The notes under the pieces were generated by a model, which had not been told where the DNA came from, searched no databases, and saw only the letters and a list, made by a program, of their open reading frames with translations. The position numbers and the translations under genes are program-made. A stretch of 64,000 bases of DNA, from NCBI GenBank assembly GCA_016271365.2, contig CM057456.1, forward strand, positions 883,496,001 through 883,560,000, read 5' to 3'. The stretch is from Neoceratodus forsteri. Taxonomy: Eukaryota; Chordata; Ceratodontiformes; Ceratodontidae. Shown here in pieces: positions 45,190 through 56,916 of this stretch; the stretch's first letter is position 1; each line of letters begins with the position of its first letter.

Positions 45190-47261
45190 GACAATAAACT
45201 TGGGGTTTAACATTAAGCAGCGTATTCAACCCTAACTATAGTGGCACTACCATAACCCTATAATATAGATATTCTTTGCAAAAAACTGCATTAATTCACC
45301 AGTTAAGGTTTAGTTTAACACCACAAAAGTAGGGAAATGTGGTGTTAGGGTTTCCAACCCAACTCCACCCCCCCCCCAAGAAGCAAAAGGGCAAGACCAC
45401 ACAAGCAATCACACACAGCCATTGTCAGGTAACACAAACAACATACAACTGTCTCCAGATGACACAGATGCAGTACCATTGATGTGCTGCCTTTGTGGAT
45501 ATGTATCTGTGGCCACAAAAGCAAGGGGCTTGTGCTTATGTAGCCACTCCTGTGACAGACAGAAGTATTGTTGCAATGTGGATATCATGGTTTCAGCAAT
45601 GGATTAGACATTTTTCAATCGGCTGGTAGTTTTTTTTAGGGGTAGTACTTTCCCAGAAAAAGTAAAATGCTACATTTGAAATCTCTGATTAGGTGAAAAC
45701 AGTTACTTTTTGCAGGCCTAAAAGGGTTGCAGGTGTGGAAACAGTTACAGTACCTGATGATGGCTGTCTGTGGTTGCTTTTATGGTCTTGTCTTGTTGCT
45801 GCTTGTGGAGGCTGGGAAGTTACAGTTGAAAACCCTAACACCACATTTCCCTACCTTTGTGTGGCGATAAGTTGAACCCTAACTGGTGCATTAACACAGT
45901 TTTTTAAAATAATTTTCTTTCCTTTTGAGATAGTGGAACCTTATCCTCATTCATGCTGGTCCCTTCAAGACCTGTGTGAACAGATGCAGAAGCACAGGAC
46001 CCTCTTGGCCCTGTGCCAAGTGAAGAGTCCGTCTGCCTGTAGAAGTGCAGTGCCCTTCTGGGCCCTGCACTTCCATGTGTCAACAGATGTCCAGGATTTT
46101 GTGGGTTTGTCTGGCAGGCTGCAGAGCCCTGCAGTTTCATGTGGGTACAGATACAGGCACGCAGGTCAAAGAGTCTATCTGTCTGCTGAGGCACAGGACT
46201 CTCTGGCAGCCACCTGTACAGAACTGCAGGGCCCTATACCAAGATAGAAGTTCTCATCACTATATGGTATTTGTTGGGTCCATGTGGGCAACCCTCCACC
46301 TTCTCTTTCCAGACTGGGGAACTGGTACTGCATGACGCCACCACCCTCCTAGCCTCAGCCCATCCAGCTGGGTCACTGTGCTTGTCCCAGAATTCAGCTC
46401 CCTGGCATGGGATCACTAAACACTACCCACTGGGGTAGAGGCTGGCACTACACACATTTCTTAATAGTTTTTTTTATTTTGACTCCAAATTTTAAAGGTA
46501 GTCATTTTATGACTCCCCCTTATAAACATGACATGTGGCATTTATAGAATGCTGGTGCTAAAATGTCATTTTGCATCACAAGTGTGAAAACATGTCTCGC
46601 AATGATTTCAAAAATGACATCTGTCACATTTGTGATGTGTGAAAAAATGGCAATGTTGACAGTTTGGAGTCAAAATATTAAAAATTAGCAACATTGTGAG
46701 TAAACATTGAAATATTTCAACCTTCACTTATGACTTGGTGATTTTACCATATTTTTCCACCATATTTTCATCATAGTCTTCTTGTAACCCCACCTCATGA
46801 ACAACTTAGGTGAAAATATTCAAATCCCAGCCAAAACGTGGTTATGTGGGGCAACTGCAAAATCACCTTTCATCCCAGATTAGAAACATTTCACCTGTAT
46901 TATTCATTAGGTGGGGTCCAAAAAAGGCCGTATTAAAAGTTTGGTGGGAAAATATTGAAAAACAGTGGAGTTATGTGTGAACATTGAGGTATTTTAATGT
47001 TTACTCACAGCTTGGTCATGTTACCACATTTTTCTGCCAAAGTTCCAAGATAGTCTTCTTATGACCATAAAAGTGCTTTTGGGTCCTGAGAAATATTGTT
47101 ACATTTGTGACAGCCACACACTAGTTTTTTTTTTTTTATTGGGAAAACAAATGTGAGAATACATAAAAATGTGTCATTTAAAAAGAACAAACACACAAAT
47201 CTTGTTAAATGGGACCCCTTAAGCTCAGTTCTGTCATTTGTTTTTTAAAAGCCAGGCAAGA

Positions 47262-47452
47262 AATATGGTGGTAGTTATAAAAAAGTTGACCAGTACCGCG
47301 GTATTTTCTGTCAACTGTGGAAAAATACTGTGGCTATACTGCATACTGTGGAAAAAAAAAACAGTGTTATTCAATGCGTTTTTACCATGGTAGCAGTTGA
47401 TGGAAAATACCAAGGTACTGGTCAGCTTTTTTATAACTACCACTGTACCTTT
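47262..47452. repeat. ~190 bp inverted-repeat MITE-like insertion
   Basis: GGTGGTAGTTATAAAAAAGTT then GACCAGTACC at the left faces GGTACTGGTCAGCTTTTTTAT then AACTACCACTG at the right. The arms are about 50 bases, with TTTTCTGTCAACTG and its inverse further in. Confidence 0.8.
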
Positions 47453-47549
47453 TCTGGACTTTGTTAGGTTCTTCAATTGTCAGGTTACCAAGATGGCTGA
47501 TTCATGAGTCACAAGCTGAGACTCCATGGGACACACATTTAAGTGTGAT

Positions 47550-48420
47550 GCAGGATTTTTTGTGTGCACCAAAAATGGAATTCTTGGGTTGCTCATTAAA
47601 TGTGCAACCTAAGAATTCAATTTTTAGTGCACATGAAAAATTCTTTGGTTGCACTTAAATGTGCAGCCCAAAAATTCCATTTTGGGTGTGTGCGAAAAAA
47701 AAAATGGTGTCATACTTTTACTCATAACTTACATAGAAACATAGACTTTGACGGCAGATAAGGACCACTTAGCCCACCTAGTCTGCCTATAACTTGGCTG
47801 TTTTATAATATTTTAGTCCCACATTTTGAAAATACTGTTTACATGATCCTGGCTCATGAACAATAAATGTGGGAATTTTCAAATACAGGTTGAAAGGGGG
47901 ATTTCTCAGTCATTCTGCAAAACCAGCTTTCGGTTGAGATTTAACAAATTCTAGCAACCGATTTCATGGCACACGGTTAGAATGTAAAAAAAAAAAAGTT
48001 AGCCATTTTGGTGGGTATTAAAAATTTTTCAGCCACACGTAAATGCACAACCCAAGAATTCACAGCTTGCCAAAAATACTTGTTTTTCTGCCAGATGACT
48101 TGTTTGGTCACACATTTAAGTGCAGGAAGAATTTTTCATTCATACTTAAAAAAATTGTTTTGGGGCTGGGCAGAAATTTTGATATACAGATGAAGAATTA
48201 TTTGGTCACACACTAAGCATTTTTCATGCCAACAAAAAAACAAAACAGTTGTTGGTTCAGATGGAGATTTTGATTTGCAGACAAAGAATTCTTTGGTTGC
48301 ACATTAAGTGCAAACAAAGAATGTTTTCGTATGAGTTTAAAATTCGTGTTTCTTGAATGGTTGATGATTTTTATGTGCAATCTAAGAATTCTGAGTTGCA
48401 CATTAAGGAAAGTAATGCAA
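47550..48420. repeat. Degenerate array around AAGTGCAACC..AGAATTC
   Basis: Phrases such as GGTTGCACTTAAATGTGCA, AAGAATTC and AAAAATTC recur on both strands at 47575, 47620, 47650, 48040, 48110, 48280 and 48380. Units are irregular and partly inverted. Confidence 0.55.
47731..47788 (-). mobile_element. 58 bp CR1 3' insertion with 7 bp target duplication
   Basis: A minimal CR1 3' end (ACATAGAAACATAGACTTTG then ACGGCAGATAAGGACC on the plus strand) is flanked by ATAACTT at 47724-47730 and 47789-47795. Removing it restores the family X phrase CTCATAACTTGGCTG. Confidence 0.85.
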
Positions 48421-48707
48421 TACTGGCTTGCAACATAACAATTTTATTATTTTTAGGCCTCACATACTTTTACTCATAACTGTTTACATGACCTACCTCC
48501 TCCATGCTATGCCATTTGTTGGGACAGTCCATCAGCATTCACATTTTTGAGCCCTTCCTATGTTGTATGTGCATATTGTATTATTGCAGTGCTAAGCTCC
48601 AATGCAACAGCTTGGCATTCTCACCACTCATGTGCTGTAGCCATGTTAGTGGATTATGATCCATGACCACCATAAATTCTTTGCTGTACAAGTACTGCTG
48701 CAAAATT

Positions 48708-48905
48708 TTTTTTCCAATTGTTTAACCAGGAGAGCCACACTAAATTGAAAGCTTGTTTACAGGTATGACCTGAGAGCACAGGGAAGTTAAGTGACTTGCT
48801 CAGGGTCACACAGTATGCAGCTGGGAGCTGTGGGAGTCAAACCCAGGTCTCCAGGTTTGCAGTTCAGAGCCTTAAACCATTGCACTACTGCCATGCCCAA
48901 ACTAC
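48708..48905 (-). mobile_element. MIR-like CORE-SINE, near complete
   Basis: On the minus strand: a tRNA-like head with GCAGTAGTGCAATGGTTTAAGG (A-box region) and GGGTTTGACTCCC (B-box region), then the CORE TGTGTGACCCTGAGCAAGTCA, then a tail ACCTGTAAACAAGCTTTC and CTCCTGGTTAAACAA. This is the SINE layout shared by MIR and related families. The tail resembles the LINE tail at 2510-2570. Confidence 0.9.
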
Positions 48906-48984
48906 ACTCAGATATTCCTTCTCTATAGTGGCGTATACCACTTCCCTGGACAGGAGTTTTCAATTCAGGTAAACAGTAGGGTGC

Positions 48985-49368
48985 TCTATTTATGTATTTA
49001 TTTATTCATTATTCATCTTGGAGTAACACATTTGAGCTAGAAGCTCATTTACAAAGGTTCCATGCATGACATGTACAGTTACAGACAAATGGACAGTTAG
49101 ATTCAACAAAATAATGAAAACATATTATAAACAGTAAGTATATACATTTGTAGCAAGTAAGGGAAGAGTGATCAGTTGAATTGACTTTGTCAAAAAGCAA
49201 GAAAAGTTGGGGAGGAGCGGAAAGAAGGTTTAGTGAGTGCCAAGATGTGGAGTGGGTGTTGAGTGTTCGGGGTAGAATAGGATAGGAGTAGAACAGGAGG
49301 GAAGACTGAAATGCTGGGAGTGGGAGGTCAGGGGGAAGGTGGATGGAGTATTTAGGTTTGGCAGTCAC
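48985..49368 (-). mobile_element. L2-like LINE 3' tail fragment
   Basis: Minus-strand end TTTGTAAATGAGCTTCTAGCT then CAAATGTGTTACTCC and AATAAATAAATA resembles the LINE A tail. Only untranslated sequence remains. It joins the gypsy RNase H at 49369, so it probably truncated that element. Confidence 0.65.
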
Positions 49369-50402
49369 AGATACTTAACATTAACCTGACTCAGCACAGC
49401 CTCCACCCCAAAATGTGATGCATCTGTGTGCACTATGACTGTTGCCCCATAGTCAGGGATGGCTAGCACTGCAGACTGACGTAGGGCCTGCCTTAACTGA
49501 CAGAAGGCCTTTTGAAAGTGTTCTGTCCAGTGCACCCTTTCAGGCATTTTCTTTTTTGGTCAGATCTGTGAGGGGTCCTGCAATTGTGAGGAAATTAGCC
49601 ACAAATCTATAATATCCAGCAGTCTACAAAAATACTCATACGTACTTTTTGGTTGTAGGTGTGGGCTACTCCTTTATAGCCTCCACCTTCGCAGGTGCAG
49701 GACAGATGTGCCCCCCCCCACTCAGTGTCTGAGGTATGGCACTTTGGCCATGCCCACCTGACACTTCTCAGCTTTGACTATCAGGTTTGCAGTTTTCAGT
49801 CTTTCAAAGATCTCTCCCACATGTGTCAGATGCTCCTCCGAGGTTTGGCTAAATATAGCAACATCCAAGTAAGCCACAGCAAAGTGACCTGCCCCTGGCA
49901 ACACTCAGTCAGCCAGCCTCTGAAAGGTAGCTGGTACATTTTTCAATCCAAATGGCATTACCAGAAATTCATACACGTCAAACAGAGTGATGACCACTCC
50001 CTCACTTCAATAGTTAAAGGTACCTGCCAGTAACCCTTTATTAAGTCTATAGTTGTTATGTACTTTGCTCCCCCTAACTTTTCCAGTATCTCCTCTGTCC
50101 ACAGCATTGGTTATGCATCAGACACCATGACAGTGCTAAGCTTCCAGTAATCCACACAAAACCTTGACGTCCTATCCTTTTTTGGGATAAGAGAGAACAA
50201 CTGGTAAAGACCAAGGACTGCTGGATTCCTGGATAACCTGGAGATCCAACATCTCCTTTAGCTCCTCTGGCATGTTGTGTTTCACACTCTCAGGGACTCC
50301 ATAGACATGCTGTCCCAAGTCCCTATGTCCAGCCGATGTTCTGCAAGTGAGGTGTACCCCGGCTTTGCTGAGAACAGGGTGCTGACATAGTGCAGCACCC
50401 AC
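49369..50402 (-). pseudogene. Gypsy reverse transcriptase and RNase H (broken, truncated)
   Basis: The start has V-P-E-S-V and E-M-L-D-L-Q-V-I-Q-E-S-S-S-P-W (50310-50210). The palm region follows with A-K-Y-I-T-T, K-G-Y-W-Q-V-P-L and M-P-F-G-L-K-N-V-P-A-T-F-Q (50080-49930). The catalytic box reads A-Y-L-D-V-A-I-F: one aspartate of Y-L-D-D is missing, as if a codon were lost. RNase H (49547-49369) keeps V-I-V-H-T-D-A-S-H-F-G-V and stops at the junction with an L2 tail. Stops and frame changes occur throughout. Confidence 0.85.
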
Positions 50403-51485
50403 TTCATTTATGTCATCTATAAAGGCATCAGCTGTTGTGAGAGGGTGACAGAGTTCACTAATGCCTCCCCCTACTTTTCTCTAATGGATCTATTCATGGC
50501 TCCCCCCACTATTGTCTGCCTGGCTGCAAACCATCATGACAACTTCTGTCCTGTCGTGATAAGGTCTTATCACGTTGATGTGATAAACCCTGTGTTTGCA
50601 CCTCCTGTTGAGCAGTTCTACAATGTAGGTCAACTCGTCCACCTGTTTTACCTCTACAAATGGACCCTCCCATGCTGCATGCAGTTTGTTCTGTCAAGCA
50701 GGGATGAACACTGTCACCTTCTGTCCAACGTCATAGTCCAATCCCTGGCCATATGGTCATACCAGGTGTTTCTGCCTCTGTTGCACAGCTGCCAGATTAT
50801 CCTGTGATAGGCCCATGAACTCTTTTAACCTCTCCCTGAAGTTAAGGACATATTCTACCGCTGATTCTCCTGGGGCAGCAAGATTACCTTTCCATTCATC
50901 CCGCACTAAATCTAGGGGTCTCTGCCCCCTGCGTGCATACAGGAGCTCAAAGGTTGAGAACCCTGTGGACTCCAGTGAGACTTCCCTACAAACAAATAAG
51001 AGATGGGGCAAATGCTTGTCCCAACTCCTCCCATGCTGCTCTGCAAAAGCTCCAGATATAATTTTAAGGGTGCTGTTAAAGCATTCCACAAGACCATTGG
51101 TTTGTGAGTGGTAAGGTGAAGCACATAGCTGTTGCACCCCATATTTTTCCCACAAAGTCCTCATCAAAGCTGGCATGATGTTTGTACCCTGGTCAGGTAA
51201 GATCTCCTGAGGAAATTCAACCCAGTTGGAGATCCTCTGCAGTTCATCTGCCACTTTCTCTGCCTCTGTGGAGGACATTGCTATAGCCTTGGTGTACCGG
51301 GTGGCATAATCCACTGCCTCCAGAATGTACCTCTTTCCTGAGCTGGATGGCACACTTAGAGGTCCCACAATATCTACAGCTACCCACTGAAATGGTACCT
51401 GTATTAAGGGTAAAGGAACTGAAGTTGCCTTGCCCTTGTCCTCTTGCTTTCCCACTCTCTGACGTATTACAAGTGTGACAGTACT

Positions 51486-54484
51486 CAATCAATCAATCTT
51501 TATTTATCCAGGTGAAACACCATTGAGACAGCTCATTTACAAGGTGGACCTGGGACAGGTAAAGGTATATAATATAAAAAGTTAGACGAACATATTATAT
51601 AAGGCACAATGAATACAATCTTGCAAATAGGTTATAGTTTGTATAGTTTGATGAACATATAGTACAAGGCACAATCAGTACAGTCTTGCAATTAGGTTAT
51701 AGTTTGTACATCATATGCAAAAAGAAGAAGAAAGACACGTTTATACATCAAATACATAAAAAAAACAGCAGGATGCGAGTCATTTAATACAAAATGTCGC
51801 CCTGTAACCACATTATCCAGGTAGTAGAAGTCATAAGATAGCTGGACACTGGGAGAAGAGGAAGAGCTCCAGAACAGTTAAGCTAGTGAGGGCAGTTGCA
51901 TAGTTCTTTAAAGGTCTTAGCAAAGAGAGTTTTGAGGAAGGGTACTTTCACTGGGAGGACAATTTTTAAGGTTTTTTGCATATTGTTCCAAAGGACAGGG
52001 AGAAAGTGACTTATGGCCACTTTGCCAAAGCATGTATTTACCTTAGGATTAACAAGAGAGGAATACGAAAGACTTCTTAGAAGGTAACTCCCTGGTTGAC
52101 AGACAGGTAGACAGTCAGAGATGTATTTAGGAAGCTTTTTTGTTAATGCTCTAAGTGTCCAAAGGATAGCATTTTTATGCCGTCTGTAACTAAGTGAGTT
52201 TCAGCCAAGCATAGAGTAAAGGGTGCAGTGATGAGTGGAGTATGGTGCATTTGTGATAAATCTAATTGCCCGATGATAGAGGGTGTCAAGTTTCCCTAAA
52301 GCTACACTAGTCCCATGACCATACAGGATATTGGCATAGTCTAGGAGCGGTAAGAACGTAGTTTGTACTAGACGTATTTTTGCCTCCTGAGTTAGTAGAT
52401 GCTTTATGCGAAAGAAGATAAGTCTTTGTCTTAGTCTTTTGGTTAGGTTTTCAATGTGAATTGAGAATGAAAGCCTGTCGTCAACCCAAACCCCCAAGTA
52501 CTTGAAGACTGATACAAACTCTAGGGATTCACCAAGCAATGACTGTATGACAGGGAAGGTAAAGGGACCCTTTGTAGTATATATACATGGACTTGGAGCA
52601 AAAAGCATAGATTTGTTTTTTTTAGCTTTTAAGAGCAACTTCAGATGCAGTAGGTTTTCCTGTAGATGGTTAAATTCAAGTTGGAGATCTTTGCAGGCCT
52701 GGTCCGGAGAAGGCCTGGCTAAGTACAACACAGTGTCATCGGCAAACAGATGAATACTAGCATCTGAGATTCCATCATTTAAGTTGTTAATATAGACAGC
52801 AAACAACAAGGGTCCTAGTATGGATCCTTGGGGCACTCCTCTTTGCACAGTTTTCAGTGTAGAAAGATTGCCATCCACTTTGACTTGTTGGTGGCATCCA
52901 GTGAGATAGCTAGTAAACCACTTGATTGACAGTGGGTCTGCTCCAACAATACACAAAGTGGTAATAGGAAGGTCATGGTCCACCATATCGAAAGCTTTAC
53001 TCAGATCAAGGAATAAGCTGCATACATATTTTTTGATTATCTAAGGCCATCTGTCAATCATTTGTGACTTTGGCAAGCACAGAGATTGTGCTATGGTTAG
53101 GTCTAAAACCAGATTGGACCTCATTGAGAAGATTGTGCATATCAAGGTGTTGCCTTAGCTGTAAATTCACTACTTTCTCCAGTACCTTTGACAAAATAGG
53201 GAGTAACAAAATGGGGCAATAATTGTTTACATCACAAGTGTCACCAGACTTAAAGAGTAGAATCACCTGTGCTGTTTTCCATACTGTTGGGATGGAACCC
53301 TGCATGAAGAACAAGTTAAAGAGATGAGCTATTGGAGCAGCTAGAGCATAATATCCTAACTTTAGGTAATACAGCTCTATTTGGCCTGCACCAGCACTTT
53401 TTCTAGTATCTAGAGCCAGGAGAAGGTCTTCAATTTGCTTTAAAGTGATGGGTTGGAAGGTGAAGGTTGCCTTTTGTGTTAATAGATAATGGTTAAGCCA
53501 ATCCGGTTTTGGAACACCTAGCTGAGATCGGAGTGAGCTGGCCGGTGAGGCATCAAAGGCTAGTCCTGCTGTAGCAAAATGGTTGTTTAGAAGTTCGAGA
53601 ATAGATTGTATGTTGGTAAAGGAATCACCACCCATAGTGATTTTAAGGGGAAGAGAGGGAGCAGAGGAGTAACCTTCGATGTCCTTTAGAGTTTTCCAAA
53701 ATGTCTTGGAGTCATTAGAGGCATTATCAATTTTTGCTTGGAAGTACTTTGCTTTCTAAATTCTGGTGAGCTTAGTGCACTGATTCCTAGCTGCCCTGAA
53801 GGCTGACCAATCAGCTGGGAGTTTAGTTTTCCTTGCTTTTTTCCACAAGGAGTCTCTATGCAATAACGCAGCTTTCAATCCACCAGTAAACCATGGACAT
53901 GTTTTCCTTTTGGTTCTGATTTTAACTAGAGGATCATATTTGTCTAGGGCCCTGAGCACTATTTTGTGAAATTCCTCATAGGCCGTGTCCACAGTTTGGG
54001 CCAAATAGAAGTCCTGCCAGACAGCATGCTGGAGGTCTGAGCAGAAGGCCATCGGGTCAAAATTCCTCTAGCATCTCTTAAGGATATACTTGGAGGATGA
54101 CACTGCCTTGGGAATAGACCTCGCACAGGCAATTGCACAATGATCACTGATGTCACTGAAGAATGAACTTGCATGAGTAAATAGGTGCAGTTTATTGACT
54201 AATATTAAATCAAGCAAAGTACTTTTCGATGTAAGGCCTTGTGGTTTCAGTAAAGATTTGCGTAAAACCAAAGGTGTCACATAACTCTTTTAGAGGTTTA
54301 GCTACTGTGGAAAGCCAGTCCAGGTTCAGATCACTCAATAATATGACTTCAGTGGATAATACATCTAGGACATCACTTAGGTGGTTCAGTAATTTTAAAC
54401 CTGCAGCAGGGGGCCTGTAACAGCCAATAATGTGCATAGCGATTGTGTTGGTAAGCTGCACTTTTAATGTGAGACATTCCGAAT
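51486..54484 (-). mobile_element. L2-like LINE B inserted in the gypsy integrase
   Basis: Same family as LINE A, with an identical type of tail (ATTG repeats, AATAAAGATTG at 51486-51510). It is 5' truncated inside the endonuclease. Gypsy integrase sequence continues on both sides, so LINE B is younger than the gypsy element. No long target duplication is visible. Confidence 0.9.
52201..54484 (-). pseudogene. L2-like LINE B endonuclease C-terminus and reverse transcriptase
   Basis: Endonuclease traces are H-I-I-G-C-Y-R-P-P (54430), L-L-S-D-L-N-L-D-W-L-S (54340) and S-D-H-C-A-I-A (54150). The linker has P-W-F-T-G-G-L-K (53890). Reverse transcriptase motifs are F-K-S-G-D-T (53250), S-G-F-R-P-N-H (53110), G-V-P-Q-G-S-I-L-G-P-L-L-F (52840), L-F-A-D-D-T-V-L-Y (52750) and K-Y-L-G-V-W-V-D-D (52500). 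The catalytic box is intact and the 261 codons from 52986 are open. Frames break near 53050, 53640 and 54060. Confidence 0.85.
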
Positions 54485-54636
54485 ACCACATCTTTGTAGA
54501 CACTGGGCCAATAGAAGTTTTGTATCAACCTCTGTTTGGTCTGCTTCACCCTCATGTGTCCCGCAAGTTGATTGTCATGTGCAATGCTGCGTAGCTGTTG
54601 CCTAAATACCTTAGGTTCTACCAGCTGTTTGTGCAC

Positions 54637-55300
54637 CTGCCATTTCTATGTGACTTCCTGTGGTACCCACTCACAATAGAGAAAGTCATTCTCCCAATAC
54701 ACTCTGCTGTCCTCCCACCCTGATGGTCAGGGTCTTCATTACGTGCCTGTTCCCTTAGCTTCTTTAACGATTCTTCCCTTAGCAGAGAACCTTTTAAATC
54801 TGTGCTCGTTACTCCTCCTGGAAAGACAGTGCCCTCCTTTGGAGTTTCCTCTGAGCAACTCTCAGCTGCTACTGAGGCTGGAATGACAAAATTCTCGGCT
54901 TCCTGGTGTGTCATAGTATAAGCCTGCACTACAGCAGACTCAGGGCAAACTAACATACTTTCAGTAGCCCCTTTCTCCCTGCTGTCAGTTCTAACAGACT
55001 TCAGTCTAATGGTCTGACTCTGGGTAACTGCACACACAGTTTTCACCCCTGCGTTTTAGGCTATTTCTAAAAGCATATCTATATTAAGGTCTTCACTAAC
55101 CCTGACTTCTTCCAACCCTTGGCCTCCTTCCCAACTCAGAAAGACTTGAGCCAATGGGACTGGTACAGTTGGTCCCACTGCACTTTTTTACCATAGTAGA
55201 CTGGTCAGGTAGGACCTGTTCAGGTTTAACTAAATCCTGATGCATTATGGAGAGCATACTGTAGCGCCTGTGTTTCTCCAAGCTTGTGTAAGATTCCCGT
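54637..55300 (-). pseudogene. Gypsy protease and inter-domain region (degraded)
   Basis: A frame at 55281-55096 has V-L-P-D-Q-S-T-M-V-K, resembling the region after the aspartic protease in vertebrate gypsy elements. The next frame (55046-54618) is an acidic linker leading to integrase. No D-T/S-G active site could be read, so the protease itself is not confirmed. Confidence 0.45.
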
Positions 55301-55339
55301 TACTTTCAACAGGGAACATGTACTTAGCTGAATTAGGGT

Positions 55340-56766
55340 TTATTTCCAGCTTACATAATTAACATAGTGAGAACCTGATATAGGGTTTCCTCTTGCTGCC
55401 CCTGTTCCCTGGGTCTTCTTTGCTGCACTGTTACAAGAGAGGTGCTTCACTTGCTGGCATACCTGACACTTCCATTCCCCCTGATCCTTTTTTATTTTGG
55501 AGAACTGAGTGCACTGCACCCTGGGTTCAGGATCATATGGGTTCCCTTTAGGCTGCCATGCCGGCTTACCCATCCCTTTAAACCCAGCTGTCCCTCCCCC
55601 AACACTCTTATGGCTAGCAAAATGCCTATTCGCCATATTCCTGTCAGCCATTTCAGCTGCTTTCCTGGCTGAACGTGGGGCTCAGTCAGCCAACCACTCC
55701 CATAGATCTTCAGGATACCACCTGGGAAACTGTTCCAGTTACACAGCCGCTGTGTTTTGCTCAGTATAGAATGCTTCTGTACCCTCTAACCACCTCCTGA
55801 GCAAACTGAAAAGCTGTACCCACATTTCCATATAACTTCATTGTTTCTTAAATCTATGACATTTCATTCGGTATGCATCAGCAGTCAATTCACAGTGTTT
55901 TAGCAGCACATTTTTAATGTTATCATAGTCCTATTTGTCCCGTGCATTCATTGTGGAAAATGCATCGAGAGTCTTTCCAGATAATAAAGTGGTTAGACTG
56001 AGGGTCCCCATTACCTTGTCCTATTTGGACTGTATACAGATTTTCTTAAATATGTGAAGGAAAGGATCTAAATCACCTCTTTCCTTAGAGTGAGGAAATC
56101 TTTTAGAATTTGGTTTAGGACTGTGTGCTGATCCCCTGTTCTCAACCATATTTACCATTCCAGATGGCTGCTGACGTAATTGCGCCATCTCAAGTTCATG
56201 TCTATGCTGTGCTGCTGCTTTTTTTGCCTCTAGCCTCATACTTTCCACCTGGATTTCTGGCTCCTTCTGCATCTTGTCCTATTGAAACTGAAACGTCAAC
56301 ATTTCCATTTCAACATCATCTGTTCTTGGGTTGTCTTTTTGCAGTGAGTTGCTGATGCCTCTGCTGTGGTGGCTGCTGCCTTTGCTCTGCCTGTGGTTGC
56401 TTTTGGGGTTGCTGCTCCACTGGCTCTGTCTGCTGCTGTGTCTGCTGTACATTGTCCTGCTCAGTCAGCTCCCCCTTCTCATGGGCATCCTCCACTGGTT
56501 TGGGGGACTCATCTTCGACCACTTCCCATGGCCAGAAAACCCTCTTTTCTTCCTGGTCCTTTTTAGCATGCCTTCTATGAGCAACGTTTTACTAAGTGAC
56601 TCATGGTTAATGTCCTTTTTGTGGGAAACGACTCTCTAAGTTGTTCTGATCTTAGCTTGTTATAATGAAATAGCACCTTTGTTGCAGTTATCCTGACCAT
56701 TGTTTGCAGCTGAAAATAAGGGCGAAAAGCAACAACTAAAAAAAAAAAACTGTTTTTCCTGTGCAT
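55340..56766 (-). pseudogene. Gypsy gag region (broken)
   Basis: Gag would form the particle and bind RNA. The N-terminal frame is at 56766-56575, then a Gln/Pro-rich stretch (56522-56316) and a charged helix with a capsid-type start, K-E-R-G-D-L-D-P-F-L (56070). A C-terminal nucleocapsid-like part (55651-55340) has C-Q-V-C-Q-Q-V-K-H-L-S-C, a shortened zinc knuckle. Several frameshifts separate these pieces. Confidence 0.7.
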
Positions 56767-56916
56767 TCTGTTTTTATGATTGGCTAGATATTTTGTGTAA
56801 TCTCTGAGGATTTACTCTAGGTGTCTGCGTACACTACACAAGCACCCTTCAGGTAACCACTGAGTGCTAGCTGATTCTTGCATGCTTCATATAGATCCCA
56901 TACAATTGCCATCACA

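Larger units (their letters stand above)
45190..48520 (+). repeat. Family X copy 2
   Basis: Arms at about 45275-45440 and 45750-45910 are inverted copies, with TGCACCAGTTAGGGTT-type cores matching copy 1. The outer CACAGG-rich block follows (45980-46250). From 46260 the sequence parallels copy 1 from 38560, sharing CATCCAGCTGGGTCACTG, GCATGGGATCA, GGCTGGCACTACACACA and TTATGACTCCC. The tandem tail continues to about 48500, with units containing ACTCATAACTT. It is interrupted by a hairpin (47262-47452) and a 58-base CR1 insertion. Non-coding. Confidence 0.75.
50403..54636 (-). pseudogene. Gypsy integrase, split by LINE B
   Basis: Integrase joins the DNA copy to host DNA. The H2C2 finger is divided: H-D-N-Q-L-A-G-H and F-Y-W-P lie at 54580-54500, and C-H-T-C at about 51480-51470 after LINE B. 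The core (51488-50757) is open and keeps V-A-V-D-I-V-G-P, L-P-D-Q-G-T-N and L-V-E-C-F. The acidic residues are at frame positions 39, 99 and 135, leaving 35 residues between the second and third as the family requires. A GPY/F-like module follows (W-E-G-P-F, then V-Y-H-I-N-V-I-R-P-Y-H, 50680-50570) and leads directly into reverse transcriptase. Confidence 0.85.
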
